Shown here: positions 62,780 through 64,000 of the stretch, one piece after another
How positions within the stretch are numbered: the stretch's first letter is position 1
Layout: every line of letters begins with the position of its first letter
NCBI RefSeq assembly: GCF_016583565.1
Contig: NZ_NRRF01000018.1
Location: forward strand, 1 to 64,000
Direction: 5' to 3'
Length of the DNA stretch: 64,000 bases
Source: Thiocystis violacea
GTDB lineage: Bacteria > Pseudomonadota > Gammaproteobacteria > Chromatiales > Chromatiaceae
The notes under the pieces: model-generated
The model's input: only the letters and a program-made list of their open reading frames with translations
Told to the model about the DNA's origin: nothing
Database searches by the model: none
Made by a program: the position numbers and the translations under genes

Positions 62780-63910
62780 GTGAACGTGCGTTTGAATGCC
62801 AGCCTATGTTGTGTGGCGATCTCCGGCCTGCTGCTCGCGGGCTGCGCTGGGGCTCCAACGTCTTCCTACTCATCCAACCCGGCCCCGGGCGTCGCGCCCT
62901 TGCCGGCCAATCTCGGCAACCTCCCGCAAACCACCTTGCCGGGCGCGAGCCGCAGCGAAGTCAAATCCCTCGCCATGGGCGCCGCCCGCAGCAAGGGCTG
63001 GAGCATCGCCGGCTCAGGCGTCGATCGACTCATCGCACAGCGGGCGTACGACGCCTCGATGGCCCCCGCGTATGGAGCCGGATCGCCGATCCCACCAGGT
63101 TCGACGCTCGAGGTGACATCCTTCTTCCTGGAACAGGGAGGCGGCGTCAATGTCGCCACCAAGGCCGAGGTCGTTGCGCCAGCCATGGGCGGCCGTCCAG
63201 CGGCACGCATGGACTACACGGACGCTTACCGCGACATGCTCAGCCAGTCGCTCGACTCGCTGCAGGCATCCTGGTCGCACAACCGCGGCCGTATCGCGCA
63301 GGCGAACCCGCCGGCCGGTGGCTGGGGTGATCCCTGGGCCGGCACGCCCTATGCCCGCCCAGCCAAGACAGAGGCGCCGAGCAACCCGTCCACGGACGTC
63401 GCCCGCTCGGCTCCCGACTTCGCCGACGCCGAGCCCGACGACCAGCCGGCGCCAAGCGACTTCGAGCGGTCAGCCCCGAGCCCAACCAGAACGGAAGCGC
63501 CGCGTGTCGTCGAGCGGCCGGCACCCAGCCCTTCGACCGCGTCGAGCCCAGCCTACAGTCGGCCGATCCCCGAGCCACGCCGTCGCCCCGCGACCGCGGC
63601 GCCCGTCGTGGACGCGACCAGCGTGCTCAGTACGCAGAACCGCAACCGCAGCGCTGAAAGCCCAGAGACACCGCTGCCGCGTCGCGACAACATGATGACA
63701 CTCCCCGACAGCCAAAGTCGCCCGACCAGCAGCCTCACCTCGGCCGCCTCTGCCGAACAATATGCCCGGCAACGCGGCTGCCAGGTCTCCGGCTCCGGAT
63801 CCCAGCTCATCGAGTCTCGCCAGGACGGTGAGGTACATAAGGTACCCTGCGAGGGGAGCGACAGCTTTCTCGTGAAATGTCAAAACGGAACCTGCCAAGG
63901 ACTCCTCTGA
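62780..63910 (+). CDS. Proline-rich lipoprotein of unknown function
   Basis: 376 residues from a GTG preceded by GAGAGG. A lipoprotein signal is clear: hydrophobic stretch ending in the lipobox LLLAGC with Cys22. Residues about 45-170 look like a folded domain (SRSEVKSLAMGAARSKGW, TLEVTSFFLEQGGGVNVATK), reminiscent of small outer-membrane lipoprotein domains. A long Pro/Ser/Ala/Glu-rich, disordered linker (about 175-325) follows, and then a short C-terminal part with four Cys, including VPCEGSDSFLVKCQNGTCQ, which may form disulfides in the periplasm. No family assigned. Confidence 0.75.
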   Translation: MNVRLNASLCCVAISGLLLAGCAGAPTSSYSSNPAPGVAPLPANLGNLPQTTLPGASRSEVKSLAMGAARSKGWSIAGSGVDRLIAQRAYDASMAPAYGAGSPIPPGSTLEVTSFFLEQGGGVNVATKAEVVAPAMGGRPAARMDYTDAYRDMLSQSLDSLQASWSHNRGRIAQANPPAGGWGDPWAGTPYARPAKTEAPSNPSTDVARSAPDFADAEPDDQPAPSDFERSAPSPTRTEAPRVVERPAPSPSTASSPAYSRPIPEPRRRPATAAPVVDATSVLSTQNRNRSAESPETPLPRRDNMMTLPDSQSRPTSSLTSAASAEQYARQRGCQVSGSGSQLIESRQDGEVHKVPCEGSDSFLVKCQNGTCQGLL

Positions 63911-63919
63911 CCACGCAGA

Positions 63920-63954
63920 GCCCGCCGGGTGCTGCGTCAGCACGCTCGGCGGCC
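63920..63954 (+). terminator. GC-rich hairpin after the lipoprotein gene
   Basis: GCCCGCCGGGTGCTG pairs imperfectly with CAGCACGCTCGGCGGCC-type sequence across a three-base loop, starting ten bases after the stop. No T-run follows, so it is at best a weak terminator. Confidence 0.4.
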
Positions 63955-64000
63955 AACCCTCAGACCTGGCGCTGGCCAGGCCCTGGCCGGCGGCTGCGTC

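Overview
The window is high-GC, densely packed bacterial DNA without rRNA, tRNA, CRISPR or recognisable transposase genes. UbiT, HolC, FabA, RluB, YciO/YciV, Bcr/CflA and PhoBR-type genes indicate a gammaproteobacterium. The many c-di-GMP proteins, the octaheme cytochrome, the sulfurtransferase and the V-type ATPase subunits would suit a purple sulfur bacterium or relative (Chromatiales), but the sequence holds no photosynthesis gene to prove that.

Layout. 1-2.8 kb: small or conserved unknowns (a Lys/Ala-rich DUF2934 protein, DUF3334) and a small EamA permease. 2.8-6.6 kb: an overlapping operon of an HD-GYP protein and a PAS-GGDEF-EAL protein. 7.2-14.2 kb: a methyltransferase-like membrane protein, then the conserved minus-strand cluster rnm(yciV)-yciO-S2P protease-trpS-scpA-scpB-rluB. 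14.4-25.4 kb: mixed single genes: cysteine hydrolase, sulfurtransferase, GH31 glucosidase, DUF805, MFS pump coupled to a Crp/Fnr regulator, diguanylate cyclase, yqhA. 25.7-28.0 kb: octaheme tetrathionate-reductase-family cytochrome plus membrane cytochrome b. 28.1-34.2 kb: ubiT, yedI and an exported molybdenum hydroxylase operon (2Fe-2S subunit, Mo subunit, XdhC, MocA). 34.4-39.3 kb: an LTA-synthase-family protein, a repeat-rich junction with a gene remnant, then only V-type ATPase subunits B and D around a YkgJ-type cysteine protein. 39.4-49.7 kb: amidotransferase, Nudix, putP, phoBR with a Pho box, ilvIHC and a PilZ gene. 49.9-52.9 kb: proS, fabA, holC. 52.9-58.7 kb: a response-regulator HD-GYP and a 1551-residue hybrid kinase. 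59.4-62.2 kb: a large helicase-like protein. 62.8-63.9 kb: a lipoprotein.

How it fits together. Five proteins bear on c-di-GMP: GGDEF-EAL, GGDEF, two HD-GYP and PilZ. Respiratory or redox modules (octaheme cytochrome with cytochrome b, exported Mo-hydroxylase, UbiT) point to quinone-linked anaerobic or microaerobic metabolism.

The least ordinary items are the 940-residue protein at 59386-62208 (possible RelE/ParE-like N-terminus, SF1 helicase core, ankyrin segment, unknown C-terminus); the orphan V-ATPase B/D pair directly behind an 11-copy heptamer array; an AT-rich element with 17-bp terminal inverted repeats at 58970-59164; two perfect DnaA boxes inside a 35-bp direct repeat at 15331-15481; and a family of related small palindromes that sits only between convergent genes.
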